Positions 12,501 through 22,951 of a stretch of DNA of 64,000 bases are shown here, in pieces. This DNA is from Rhodotorula mucilaginosa (Eukaryota; Basidiomycota; Microbotryomycetes; Sporidiobolales; Sporidiobolaceae), in NCBI GenBank assembly GCA_034406715.1, contig CP137880.1, forward strand, positions 186,001-250,000. Reading direction: 5' to 3'. The position numbers and the translations under genes are program-made. The stretch's first letter is position 1; each line of letters starts with the position of its first letter. Below the pieces are notes generated by a model, which did not search any database, was not told the DNA's origin, and was given only the letters and a program-made list of their open reading frames with translations.

Positions 12501-12987
12501 GTCGGGCGAGGGCGATGAGGCCCGCGGCGAGTGCAACGAGCACATGTGGAAGTACGTCGTCAATCTTGTCTTTTCTTGCATCCTGCTAGGCGGTGAAAGC
12601 TGACTCGCTTTACGTGAGCAGCTGCGGCTGGTCCGTCGGCATGTACTATCTCGTCAAGCGCAACGTCATTCTGCTCCTCTACGCGGATCGCGGCACTTTC
12701 GTGACGCCTCCGTACCTTGATTCGCACGGCGAAGCGCAAATGGGCGATCGGTGAGTTTTGCAGCAGCCGCTTTGGCAACCTTTCTCGAGCGCGTGAAGCT
12801 GACTGGTGTCCCTTTGCATCTCCCCTGGAAACCTCGACTCAGTCGAGTGCGGTCACAGTTCCCGCAGTTCCTGCACCAACAGCGGTACGACGAGCTGCGC
12901 AAGATTTGGCTCACGCAAGGGATCCCGACCTATGTCGCGCGGAAACTCGACTCGGTGACGGATCACGGAGGATGGGAGACCTTCTGA
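6527..12987 (+). CDS. UBR1: E3 ubiquitin-protein ligase UBR1 (N-recognin)
   Basis: UBR1 recognises destabilising N-terminal residues and ubiquitinates the protein for proteasomal degradation (N-degron pathway). Exons 6527-8309, 8383-9267, 9344-12551, 12622-12750 and 12843-12987 join in frame to about 2049 residues, the usual size. The zinc-binding UBR box is at residues about 112-190 (CGHVFRPGESVYRCRDCG through CCDCGDVEAWKPGC). A ClpS-like type-2 pocket follows (YATILWNDERHSFDQVIHQV, residues about 430). A RING-like region lies near 10640-11090 (CIVCQEAL, CGHMMHLACFEQYC, FTCPLCKS) with a long acidic insertion. The C-terminal UBR autoinhibitory region has CENCESVPASPALCLFCGEL and ends WETF. 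At intron 2 the tempting acceptor taacag (9311) breaks the frame; the acceptor at 9342-9343 restores it. The fourth exon starts at a NAGNAG-like acceptor, so one residue may vary. Confidence 0.95.
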
Positions 12988-13181
12988 ATGTGTTGGCTTA
13001 TAGATGCTTCTCTTTTCCGAATGAACATATCATAAACTCGTGCGAGCTCGAGAGGAAGGATTTAACGTGCAAGAGCGAGATTGATTGCGATGCAATGACT
13101 GACGACAACAAGGGGGGGTACGAAAAGAAAACGCCCAACACACAAAGAATAAAGAGATTCGTCCACTCGGGTCTCCCGCTC

Positions 13182-14741
13182 TCACAGTTCCATATCGACG
13201 TCCATGCCACCTTCATCGCCTCCGACCAAAGTCTCGCCATCAAAGCCCGTCCCGCCTGCATCATCATCCGACATGACCTCCTCGTCGTCCGCATCGAGGT
13301 GGTGGTCCTCCAGCTCCTGGTCCCGCTCGACGCGCTGCCGTTCGCGCTCAAATTCCCTCCAACTCTCCTCGTGCTTCTCGAGCTCGCGTTGCTGACTGAA
13401 AGTGGTCGCGTCGTCGTGCAGTGAGGTTCGTCGAGCGGCGGCGGCCCATGGTGGAGGTCGATAGAGGACGAGGCTGCCCTCGCGGGCTTTGGCGGCTTCG
13501 CGCTCGAGTTGGGCGATCAGCGCTGCTGGGAGGGCGGACGCTTCTTCGGCGGCTCGACGGGCTACGACCTCGTTCAGGCGGAGTCGCTGCTGTTGCTCAT
13601 CGGCGGTAGTGGTGGTGGCGGCGGTGGCGCTTTTGTCGGCGTCTCCGCCTTCTTCTTCGTCTTCCAGTGAGGCGACATAGATCCGATGCGGATCGAGGTC
13701 CCAAGACGAGGCGTTCGCGGAGCCCATCTCGATCTCGCCTGCCGGAGGTGCCGAAAACGGTTGTGCTGGCACAGGAGGGGGAGGCGAGATGTTCTGCACG
13801 GACGGAGCGGCGGGCGCAGGTGGTCCCGGTGGAGGAGGGGGAGAGAAGAAGGTCGATTGACCCCACGGGACTGTTGGCAAGACTCCTCCGGATCCGGGAG
13901 GGTGTGCATTGACGGCGAGGGGCGGAGAAAATCCGTCCGCTGCTCGGGTAGGGCCACCGGGGAACGCGGCAGGTTGGACGGGAGAAGTTGGTGGCGCGGA
14001 TGGTAATGAAGCGGAGGTGAGCGTCGGCGAGGAGAAGGCGGCGTGCTGCGTTGGCGGCTGCGGAGCAGGTGGGGACGAGTTGATGAATTGTTGTCGAGGG
14101 GGAGAGCGGAGCGGATTGGAAGTAACGGGGGAGGGAGCGAACGCGGATAATGAGCCGAGTGGCGGAGTTGGAAGTGGTTGGGAAGGTTGTCGGAGCAGGT
14201 GAGGCGGCACGGCCGATTGGGGCGAGGAGGGGCCAGCTGGGAATGTTTGTGCGGGGAGTGGACTCGTCGTCGGAGAGGTGGGTGGCCTGTCGAGGGATAA
14301 CCTCCCAAAGGCTTCGTGATCGGGCGCGACTCGGATCCGCTTCGCCGCCCTCCTCTCGGCTGCTGCGTCCGCCCCAATGTCGCCTACATCGCCACCTCCT
14401 CCTCTTCCCTGGCCGGAGCCCGAGCCCGACAAGTCGAGTCCGAGTGCGAGACCGTCGGGAAGGCCGAGGTTGTCCTGCTGCAGTTCTGCGAGTTCGTGAA
14501 TGGGATCGAGTCCTGTGCCTCCTCCTCCTCCTCCTCTGGCGGTAGACCACGGTGCTGCGACGATAGCTCCTGTCGGCAAGGCGGTCGGGGAAGCCGCGAC
14601 GGGGACGGCGATGGGTTGAGGAGGAAGTGACAACCCGCTGCCGATGTCGTCGGCTGCGGTCGGTTCGGTCGGATGGGAGCGTTTCAGGCGGGGTCTCGGT
14701 GGCGGGACGCTGATGGGCGCAGAGGTGACGGGGGCCACCAT
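13182..14741 (-). CDS. Pro-rich disordered protein, unrecognised
   Basis: A single open frame of 519 codons from the ATG at 14741. Residues about 1-330 are rich in Pro, Ser and Ala and look disordered, with a short basic patch (ERRAAKRIRV). From about 355 there is a more ordered part: DLDPHRIYVASLEDEEE, then a charged helix rich in Glu, Arg and Ala with GSLVLYRPPPW in the middle, then a coiled-coil-like segment (ELEKHEESWREFERERQRVE) and an acidic end (MDVDMEL). The frame stays open for about 45 codons upstream of this ATG (including PSPRKEISNPVRPPVSVLG), so an upstream exon is likely and the true start may lie near 14900 or beyond. No known domain is recognised. It converges with UBR1; the stops are about 195 bp apart. 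Confidence 0.6.
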   Translation of the reverse strand: MVAPVTSAPISVPPPRPRLKRSHPTEPTAADDIGSGLSLPPQPIAVPVAASPTALPTGAIVAAPWSTARGGGGGGTGLDPIHELAELQQDNLGLPDGLALGLDLSGSGSGQGRGGGGDVGDIGADAAAERRAAKRIRVAPDHEAFGRLSLDRPPTSPTTSPLPAQTFPAGPSSPQSAVPPHLLRQPSQPLPTPPLGSLSAFAPSPVTSNPLRSPPRQQFINSSPPAPQPPTQHAAFSSPTLTSASLPSAPPTSPVQPAAFPGGPTRAADGFSPPLAVNAHPPGSGGVLPTVPWGQSTFFSPPPPPGPPAPAAPSVQNISPPPPVPAQPFSAPPAGEIEMGSANASSWDLDPHRIYVASLEDEEEGGDADKSATAATTTTADEQQQRLRLNEVVARRAAEEASALPAALIAQLEREAAKAREGSLVLYRPPPWAAAARRTSLHDDATTFSQQRELEKHEESWREFERERQRVERDQELEDHHLDADDEEVMSDDDAGGTGFDGETLVGGDEGGMDVDMEL

Positions 14742-15344
14742 CGTACGGGTGCTTCGCTTGGAATCCAGTCGAAGGCCGAGTACCGAGACGGGTGGTCGGA
14801 CAGGGTTGCTGATCTCTTTCCTTGGCGAGGGAAGGGAGAGCGGGCCGGTTCCAATTGATGAAGCGTCGAGGTCTAATGCGAGCTCTCAGAGTGCGAGTGG
14901 ATGGAGGGCAGTCGCTGGCCGTGGCTTGTGATGCATGATGATGAGTTTCCTGCGTTCCGCGTCGGCAAGCGTTTGCGTTGAACCGGAATTTGAATCCGGG
15001 CCGAGTCGCGGCTTTCGATCGAGTCGCGCCGCGCGCAGAGGTGGACTTGAGCCATTGGGGGATTGGAACAAGAGGAGCTCTCCCACTCGCAGCACTGTCT
15101 AGCGAGAGTACGGAGCACACGAGACGGTGCACCTGAGCGTCTCCCCCTTGCACCGCTTGAAACCTCGAGTGCCCTCGACCAGCTCGTCGACGGCGACAAT
15201 TGATTGAATCAGGAGCTCCGCCTTTTTCCTCAACCCGCCTCCTCCCCAGTCGCGCCCATTTCCGACAAGTCCATTGTACGAGCGCCACATACTCTGACTC
15301 AGAGCCACGACGAGCGGTCCACCTCAAGGAGGAGGCTGCGCAAC
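14742..15344. other. Divergent intergenic region before the TBC gene
   Basis: This contains the probable missing 5' exon of the Pro-rich gene and promoters for both genes. A T-arm-like hairpin at 14983-14999 was examined as a tRNA and rejected. Confidence 0.35.
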
Positions 15345-18300
15345 ATGGCAGGCTCGGACAGCGGAAGGTCGGACAACGGCGACGAACAACAACCACGCGA
15401 CCACGACCACGACGACGCTCATCTCAAGGCGGACGAAGACGTACGGTCACAGCAAGCGGAAGACGACGTGCAAGAGCCAAGTGTCGAAGAGGTGTCTCGA
15501 CCAGCAGATTGCCGAGACGAGACTGGCGATAGCAACGACGACGACGACGACGAGGTGGGGAATACCCACGCCAACTTGGAGCAGTACGCGCACGAGAAGC
15601 GCCATGATGAAGACGCTCATGACGCAGACTCAGATCCCGAACGCGACTCGACGACGGGGACGGCGGCCCACGAGAGCGTGTCGCCGCCAGGTCGAGTTTC
15701 AATCTCGTCAGAACACGACGACAGGACACCCACCATGGCTCACCGAGAGCAGTTCAACGCTCTTCAAGACCAAGACGAGGACGACGAGGGAGCTTCCGAC
15801 CACTCGCCGCGTGCCTATGCCGCGTCCGCATCCGCCACCGCGTCTCCGGACAGGCGCCGGCCCCGTCGTCCCTTTTCGCTCGTCTCGCAGCCCGATTCAC
15901 CCTCTGCGTCTTCCCTCTCCACCCTCGACAGCGCAACCTCACCCGCTCGACGCCCCTCCCTCCTCGCTTCCTCCATGTCGGCCTCGTCCGCCACCTCCTC
16001 CTTGGCGGCAGCGGCAGCAGACCCGACCAACGTCGGACGCGAATCGTCCGCCTCGCTGACGCAGGCCGTCTGGCGGCAGAGTATGGGCCTCCATACCAAT
16101 CCGGAACAACTCTCGAAGGGTTTGGTGGATGTCCAGTTGAACGATGAGGACGGGGAGGCGGGACTCGACGAGGAGGCGAAAGAGGCCAAGCGGAAGAAAC
16201 GCAGGAGCGCCGCCATGAGTTGGAACAGTGCCGCGTTCTCGAGTGCGAACGGAACCGCCAATGGGGTCAAGTCGAAGCGGATGAGCGCCCAGTACCGCAC
16301 CGGGCCGGACTCGGCGACTGCCCTCGCTGCCCCGTTCGAAGAGGACGAATCATCGTCCTTGAAGCACTCTCCTTCTTCGCCCCCTTCGCCGACCCATCCC
16401 CAATCGTCCTCCCCATCCGCTTCCGCTGACGCTACCCCTTCCTCGCAACACGACCGCTCCGGTTCCATCTCCACCGCGAACGCGATCGCAAGCCCACACG
16501 CCGCCGACGGCTTCATCTCTCACCGCGCTTCCGCCAACCTCTCGTCGCTCATGCAACCCGTCTCGCCCGCGAACCCACCACAGAGCAATACTGGGATCCG
16601 CGCTCTCCAAGCGAATTTTGAGAGTCTGAGGTCGATGAAGGAACGGCAGGGAGGCGGCGGCGACGAGGCGGACGAGATTGATTGGGAGTTTTGGGGCCGC
16701 GTCATGAGTGACTATGAGGAAGTCGCGAGGAGTCAACGTGAGCCTTCCGGGTCTCGGTTCTCCCGCGCGAGTTTCTTGCTCACCCTGGCGTTCGGATCTC
16801 GCAGCTCGAGAACTCTCGAGAGCGATTCAGCGAGGGATCCCTCCCGCCCTGCGAGGCATGACTTGGCAACTCATGTCGTGAGTTTGACTTCTTCCGTTCT
16901 CCGCTTTCTCCTCCCCGGGAGTTGACCGCTCACGGACCACCTGCAGCGCGGCCAAGGACGAGAACCTCGAGTTCGTCTACTCGGAACTGCTCAAGCAGAC
17001 TTCGCCGCACGAGAAGAGCATCGCGCGCGATCTCAACCGGACGTTCCCGAAGCATGAGTACTTCAAGGATGCGGAAGGCGTCGGGCAGGAAAACTTGTGC
17101 GTTGGTCGCTCGCTTTCGTTTCTCACAGTTCCTTCTGACGTCGGCCGAGAGACTGCAGGTTCAACGTCGTCAAGGCGTATTCGATCTATGACGATGAAGT
17201 TGGCTATACTCAGGGTTTGCAGTTTATTGTCGGCCCTTTGTTACTGAACGTGCGTTGCGGCCTTTCGCTTGCGTAATCTCTTGAGATCCTGACTGACGTT
17301 TTGGCGCCGATACCCAGATGCCCGACGAGGAAGCCTTTTGTGTCCTCGTCCGACTCATGAAGTCGTACGACCTGCGGTCGCACTACACGCCCAACATGCC
17401 CGGCCTGCAACTCCGACTGTTCCAGTTTGACCGGCTCGTCGAGGAACTCGTCCCGAGCGTGTTCTTGCACCTGTTGCGACAAGGGGTCAAGAGCAGCATG
17501 TATGCGAGTCAGTGGTTCTTGACATTATTCGGGTGCGTCTCCTGCCTTCCCTCCCTGCTTCCGAGTCGAAGAGTACTCTGAAGCTGATCAATTCCCCGAG
17601 CTGTCTGCACAGCTACCGCCTCCCGCTCGAGCTGGTCTCGTCCGTCTTCGACCTCGTCTTTGCCGAGGGCGTCGAAGCGCTATTCCGCTTCGCCGTCGCG
17701 CTCCTCAAACGAAACGAAGCCTACCTCCTCACCCTCGAGTTTGAAGAGTTGATCGATTTCCTCAAGAACGGGCTTTTCGAAGCATATGCGGTCCGTCGAT
17801 TTCTCTCAATGTCGCTTTCTATAATGTGCATGGGGTCCTAACTCCACGCATGCTTGTAGCCGGACGAGCGAGAGTTGATGCGAGATCCGGATGCCGAGTA
17901 CCGCGTGCACGAGTTTGTGCGCGAAGCCCTGCAGGTCAGGATCACCCCGATGATGCTCGTAAGTTGCCCTCTGATCTCCTTATGTACGGAGCTCTAGCAG
18001 CTGACCCGACGCGCGCGCGCACACAGGACCAATTCGCCCAAGAGTGGGCCTCGCTGTGCGCCGCCCAAACGGCGCACGCGGCCGAGCTCGATGCGTTGCG
18101 CCAAGCGAATCATCAGCTGTCCCGGCAGGTCCGGCAGCTCGAGAGCAGTCTGGCACAGATCAACCTCGAGCATTGCGAGCTCGTCAAGCAGGTCGTGGCT
18201 TCCCGGCTCGAGCGTGAAGAACTCGAAGACGAACTCGTCAAGTGTAAGTTTGCTGTGTCCCTTTTGGTTGCGTCGTCCATCCACGTGCGCCCGCAAACTG

Positions 18301-18577
18301 AAGCTTGATATCGACAAACACAGACAAACTCGCCTACGCCGACCTCTCGCACGTCGCAGCCGCTTCGCAGGCGTCCGCATCGCCGATCGAGTCTCGGCGG
18401 CAGAGCGAGATGAGCATCGCCTCGGTTTCGGACGACAGCCGGAGCAGCAGTGGTACCGGCCCCGTCAGCGCGGGATTGACGGCCGGGCTTGGCAGCTTTG
18501 GCGGGAGGTGGTTCGGCGGCAGTGCGCGCGGCAGCATCAGTTCGACCATGAGCCGCGGCGGTAGCCAGGGTGCCTAA
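15345..18577 (+). CDS. TBC-domain Rab GTPase-activating protein (Gyp5/EVI5-like)
   Basis: TBC proteins speed GTP hydrolysis by Rab GTPases in membrane traffic. Nine exons (15345-16737, 16805-16877, 16947-17096, 17159-17249, 17318-17532, 17613-17790, 17860-17958, 18027-18243, 18324-18577) join in one frame to about 889 residues. Residues 1-440 are acidic and Ser-rich and look disordered. The TBC domain begins about residue 455: IDWEFWGRVMSDY, then IQRGIPPALRGMTWQLM, whose Arg in the IPxxxR motif is the catalytic arginine finger. SIYDDEVGYTQGLQFI follows, with the YxQ glutamine finger (YTQG). Both catalytic fingers are therefore present. After the domain comes a coiled coil (residues about 700-790, LRQANHQLSRQVRQLESSL), as in Gyp5 and EVI5, and a Gly/Ser-rich tail. 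The Rab substrate cannot be assigned from sequence. Confidence 0.93.
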
Positions 18578-19159
18578 TCCCGCTCGGAGCTTCGGTCTTT
18601 CTCCCTTGCAGCCCCGACACCCTGCCCGGTGAGCGTCTTCCCGCGGTATTGCTCTCCGGGTCCGCGCTATGCAACACTCCCTCTCTTCCTTTTTATCTCG
18701 TCTTGCCTCTCTCGTTGTTGTCTCGGTCTTCTTCGACTATCTCACATTTCTCAGTTCCGGGCTCCATCTTTTCCTGTATCCATCTTGCATTTGCACAGCA
18801 TTATCACCTCGGAACAGCGCTGCGTACAGTCTGAATTTGCTCATCGCTTTCGACGCGTTCAGCGCGGAAACGTTCTCCGGAGAAAGTCCACTCTCTGGCA
18901 TCTGGACGAACGAGGAGAAGCTCCAGCTCGATATCCATACGCTGCTTGTGAGAGTCGGCGCTCGTCTATTCGGCACAGAACTTGCGACAGACGCAACGAC
19001 CGGCGGCCTTTCGCTGTCTCGACTCGGTCGACGACGCAGTTGATCAACCTAAACGCGGACAGGACGGCTCGACTTGGGCATACGGCGAGGCAGGATCGAT
19101 CTGCGAGGCCTTTCAAACCCGTGCACACAAGCGCCGATCACGAACTGCGCGTCTCGGGG
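18578..19159. other. Intergenic region between the TBC and CLC genes
   Basis: 582 bp between the TBC stop and the chosen CLC ATG. The CLC frame is open upstream for over 150 codons but without a convincing ATG or protein-like composition, so I treat this as 3' UTR of the TBC gene and promoter/5' UTR of the CLC gene. It holds pyrimidine-rich runs around 18680-18800 and nothing else notable. Confidence 0.35.
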
Positions 19160-22100
19160 ATGGACTTTCGCAGTCCTTTCTCCCCACCTGCACCTCCGCC
19201 CGACTTGTCGACTTTCGACCTCGGTCCACTTACGCCCGAATTGCCGCAGCAACATGGCGAAGAGGAACCCTCGAGATCACGCCCGGAGCGCGACCGGAGA
19301 AGGAGGTCGTCCTTTGCGAGTTTCATGTCTTCCGCCGGCGCGCCGCCTGTGATCCCTATCGAACGCGACTTTGGGGCGGGCGTGCGAGATACCCCTCGCT
19401 CGCGTCACACCGAGAGCAGGGATGGAATGCGGCGAAGAACCTCCTCGAGCCATACCGGTCGTCGGGCCGCGAGCTCTCGAGTCGGCGAGGAATCGCGACG
19501 ATGTGAGTTCTCCTCCTTTCTCGTTCGGTCGCAGTCAGGCTCGACCCCGTACGCTCGCAATGGTTCTCGCAAACCTTTCCAACCACTTCGCAGCTCGCGG
19601 TGGCGTCCGGTGGCTGACTCGGGTTGTTCCTCGCCTTTCGCAGATGAGGACTTTACGACGATTGACTGGGTCGCCGATACGCTGCTCGAACGCTCGCGGA
19701 GACGATACGAAAAGGCAACTGCGACGCGAACGCTTGGTCATAGCGTTCGGGCAGGCTTCTGGCGGTTGATGGCGGCATGTCAGAGTTGGGCCGTGGTCAG
19801 CCTCGTCGGTGAGTACAGACTCTTCTCACCGCGGATCACCCGAGACTGACACGGGTATGTCCATAGGTGCCATCATCGGTCTCAACGCAGCCATCATGTC
19901 GATCATGACGGCTTGGCTTTCCGACCTCAAGCTCGGCTATTGCACGCAGGGATGGTGGCTGAACCGCAAATTCTGCTGCTGGGAAATCGAGGAAGGCTTC
20001 TGCGAAGACTGGGTCTCCTGGACCGCATTCAGCGGCGTGCAGTGGGTGGTCTACGTCGCTTTCGCGGTGCGCTTCTCTCACCGTACATCGAATTAACGTC
20101 AGGTTCGCACAAAAGCTGATCATCTCCGGTATGCAGGGCCTTTTCGCCTTCACCTGCGCGTTCCTCGTCAAATCTTTCGCACCCTACGCCGCCGGCTCCG
20201 GTATTTCCGAGATTAAGTGCATCTTGGCCGGCTTCATCATCAACGGATACCTGTCATTCGCGACGTTGAGCATCAAGTCCATCGCCCTGGTTCGTCATTC
20301 CCACGAGCGAGGGTCCCCTTCAATCGCTTTGATTCTTCTGACCTCGCGCTACACGGTCAACAGCCTATAGCGATTGCTTCGGGCTTGTCTGTCGGCAAAG
20401 AAGGTCCGTCGGTGCACGTCGCAAGCGCGATTGGCCACGTCGTCGCGAGCCGTTTCAGCCGCTTCAAGCGTAGCAAAGGTACGTGTGCTTGTCATCCACG
20501 TGTTCGCCCTCAGCCCTCCTGACCCGCCTCAACATACAGCCAAGATGAGGGAGATCGTCACGGCGGCGTCTGCAACTGGAGTCGCCGTAGCGTTCGGGAG
20601 TCCGATCGGTGGCGTCTTGTTCTCGCTCGAAGTCAGTCAGCCGCCTTTCGTACTCTCCGTGGAACCGGACCGAGTCTGACTTTGCACGAAACCAGGAAAT
20701 GACGATCAACTGGCCCATCAAGACGATGTGGAGAAGCTTCTTCTGCGCCCTCATCGCGAATGTTGTTCTTTCGGTGCGCTCTTTCTCCAGAACCGCGAGA
20801 GGGAGTCGAAATTGACCATTTCTTTGTTTCCATAGGCGATGAACCCGTTCCGAACCGGCAAGATCGTACTGTTCCAAGTGCGCTTCGACCGGGATTGGCA
20901 CTTTTTCGAACTCGGCTTTTTCGTCCTCATCGGCATCTTCGGCGGGCTGTATGGCGCGTTCGTCATCAAGTTCAACTTGCAAGTCGCCGCTTTCCGACGC
21001 AAGCATCTGGCCACGCATGCCATCAGCGAGGCGGTCATCTTGGCGCTCCTCACCGCAGCAGTCGGCTTTACGAACCGCTTCCTCCGCATCGACATGAACG
21101 AGATGCTCAACATTCTCTTCCAAGCGTGTGATGGCGAAGGAGACTACGAGAACCTGTGCCAGTGCGTCCCTTGCTTTGTTTGGAGTGTCTTCAGGCCTTT
21201 CCGCCGACGCAAAGGTGCACGAGCAGGACATGGGCACAATGGCGGATGGTCAACTCGCTGCTACTCGCGACCGTCATCAGGACCGGACTCGTCGTCATCT
21301 CGTACGGCTGCAAAGTGCCGGCGGGCATTTTTGTTCCGTCCATGGCCGTCGGCGCCACTTTCGGGCGCATGGTGGGCATCCTCGTGAAGGCTCTCTATCG
21401 GTGCGTGCTTGAAGCTATCTCCCATCTACTCTGAGCCGTTCCGTGAGCTGATTCCAACTACTGAACGCGCAGTTCGCACCCGACTTGGAGTCTCTTCGCG
21501 GCCTGCGACCCGGACAAGCCTTGTATCACTCCCGGCACTTACGCTTTCATGGGTGCGGCAGCTGGACTTGCGTAAGTTCGGCCCTCCCCTGCGTTCGGAT
21601 GCGACCGAGCTTTCTGACGCACACATACTGCAGAGGCATCACTCGCATTACGGTCACGGTCGTCGTCATCATGTTTGAGCTCACGGGCGCTCTTACCTAC
21701 ATCCTCCCGACCATGGTCCGTCTCAAGCACCTGCATATCTGCCTCCGCCATCAAAGCTGACCTCTCTGTATAGATTGTCGTGCTCGTCACCAAGGCCGTG
21801 AGCGACCAATTTGGCGGTGGCGGCATTGCTGATCAGATGATCAAGTTCAACGGATACCCTCTTCTCGAGAACCACGACCACGCCTACGGCGTGCCAGGTG
21901 TGTTGAGCTGCTCTGAAATGCTGCCCTCAGGACTCGCTGCTGAAACCCTCGTGCAGTCTCGACGGTCATGCGAAAGGACATACTGTCCCTTCCTTCACAG
22001 GGCATGAAGCTCGACGCACTCCGTAAGGCTTCCCTTCCGCGGTCCGACCTGCAAGGATGCGCGCTGATTGCGACCACCTCGCAGAACGGCTTCTCGCCAC

Positions 22101-22940
22101 CACTAAGTATCAGGGCTTCCCCGTTACTCGAAGCGATACCGACAAGACGCTTTTGGGAGACATTTCCCGCCGCGATCTCGAAATCGCGATCGGTGCGTCG
22201 AGCTTCTTCCGTTCGGGATGTTCCGAATCGCAGTAACCGAGACTTGTTTTCGAGTAGAGAAAGCGCAGGCGGCTCATTTGGTTGCGCCCGATACGCTGTG
22301 CCTCTTCTGCCCCGACGCCAGCGCTCCCGGACCTGCCTCGGCCTCAGATCCTTCGCCGTCCGATAGTCCCGTACATCTCGACGACGAGTGGGACGGCAGT
22401 GAGGACGGCATTCTTGACTTCACGTCGTTTGTCAATCAGGTGAGCACTCTCTATGTGCATAAAGAGCCACCAGCAGGGGAACCTGACCGCTTGACCTCTC
22501 CCAGACGCCGCTCTTCGTTTCGCCCAAGCAGCCGCTCGAGTTTGTGATGCAGCTGTTTCGACGGATGGGGTAAGTTTTGTGAAATCGGTGGCCAAGAAAG
22601 AGCGTGGAGCTGATACGTCTTTTCGATCGGCAGGCCGCGAGTCATTCTCGTGGAGCGATTCGGCGAGCTTGTCGGTCTCGTTTCCGTCAAAGACTGCCTG
22701 CGGTATACAATCGAGCACGAAGAGGGGCACGACAACCCAAGCGCCAGATCCGACGAGCTCGAGGCCACGATCGACGAGCTCAAGCTGTGGTGGAAGGATT
22801 CGCAACGCTGGATCGCCGCGCGGATCACCGGCCATTCTCCGCCTCCGAGCCCAAGCGCTTCCATACGGCTCCAGAGCGCAGCGACTTTCAACACAGACTC
22901 CGATAATGGAGACGCGCGTCTCGGTTCTGTAGCGCGCTGA
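19160..22940 (+). CDS. GEF1: CLC-family chloride/proton antiporter (Gef1-like)
   Basis: Seventeen exons join without a frame break to 892 residues: 19160-19502, 19644-19808, 19867-20066, 20137-20289, 20364-20478, 20540-20631, 20696-20773, 20836-21161, 21227-21400, 21473-21571, 21634-21715, 21774-21897, 21957-22022, 22085-22192, 22258-22439, 22505-22569, 22634-22940. The chloride-site motifs are present: [20 protein letters not shown] with the gating Glu, and [16 protein letters not shown]. The proton Glu of exchangers is also there: LFSLEE is rebuilt across the intron at 20632-20695. I therefore call it an antiporter, not a channel. Two CBS domains follow (about [18 protein letters not shown] and [20 protein letters not shown]). 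In yeast, Gef1 acidifies Golgi/endosomes and supplies chloride for copper loading of the multicopper ferroxidase. A copper/iron link fits the metal-uptake genes farther along, but 13 kb of unrelated genes lie between (inference). Confidence 0.95.
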
Positions 22941-22951
22941 GATCGCTGAAA

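Noticed and set aside
14983-14999. T-arm-like hairpin on the minus strand with 5-bp stem and TTCAAAT loop, suggesting a tRNA gene
   Set aside because: The following seven bases (TTCAACG) find no complementary acceptor half within 110 nt upstream, and no clover-leaf can be drawn.
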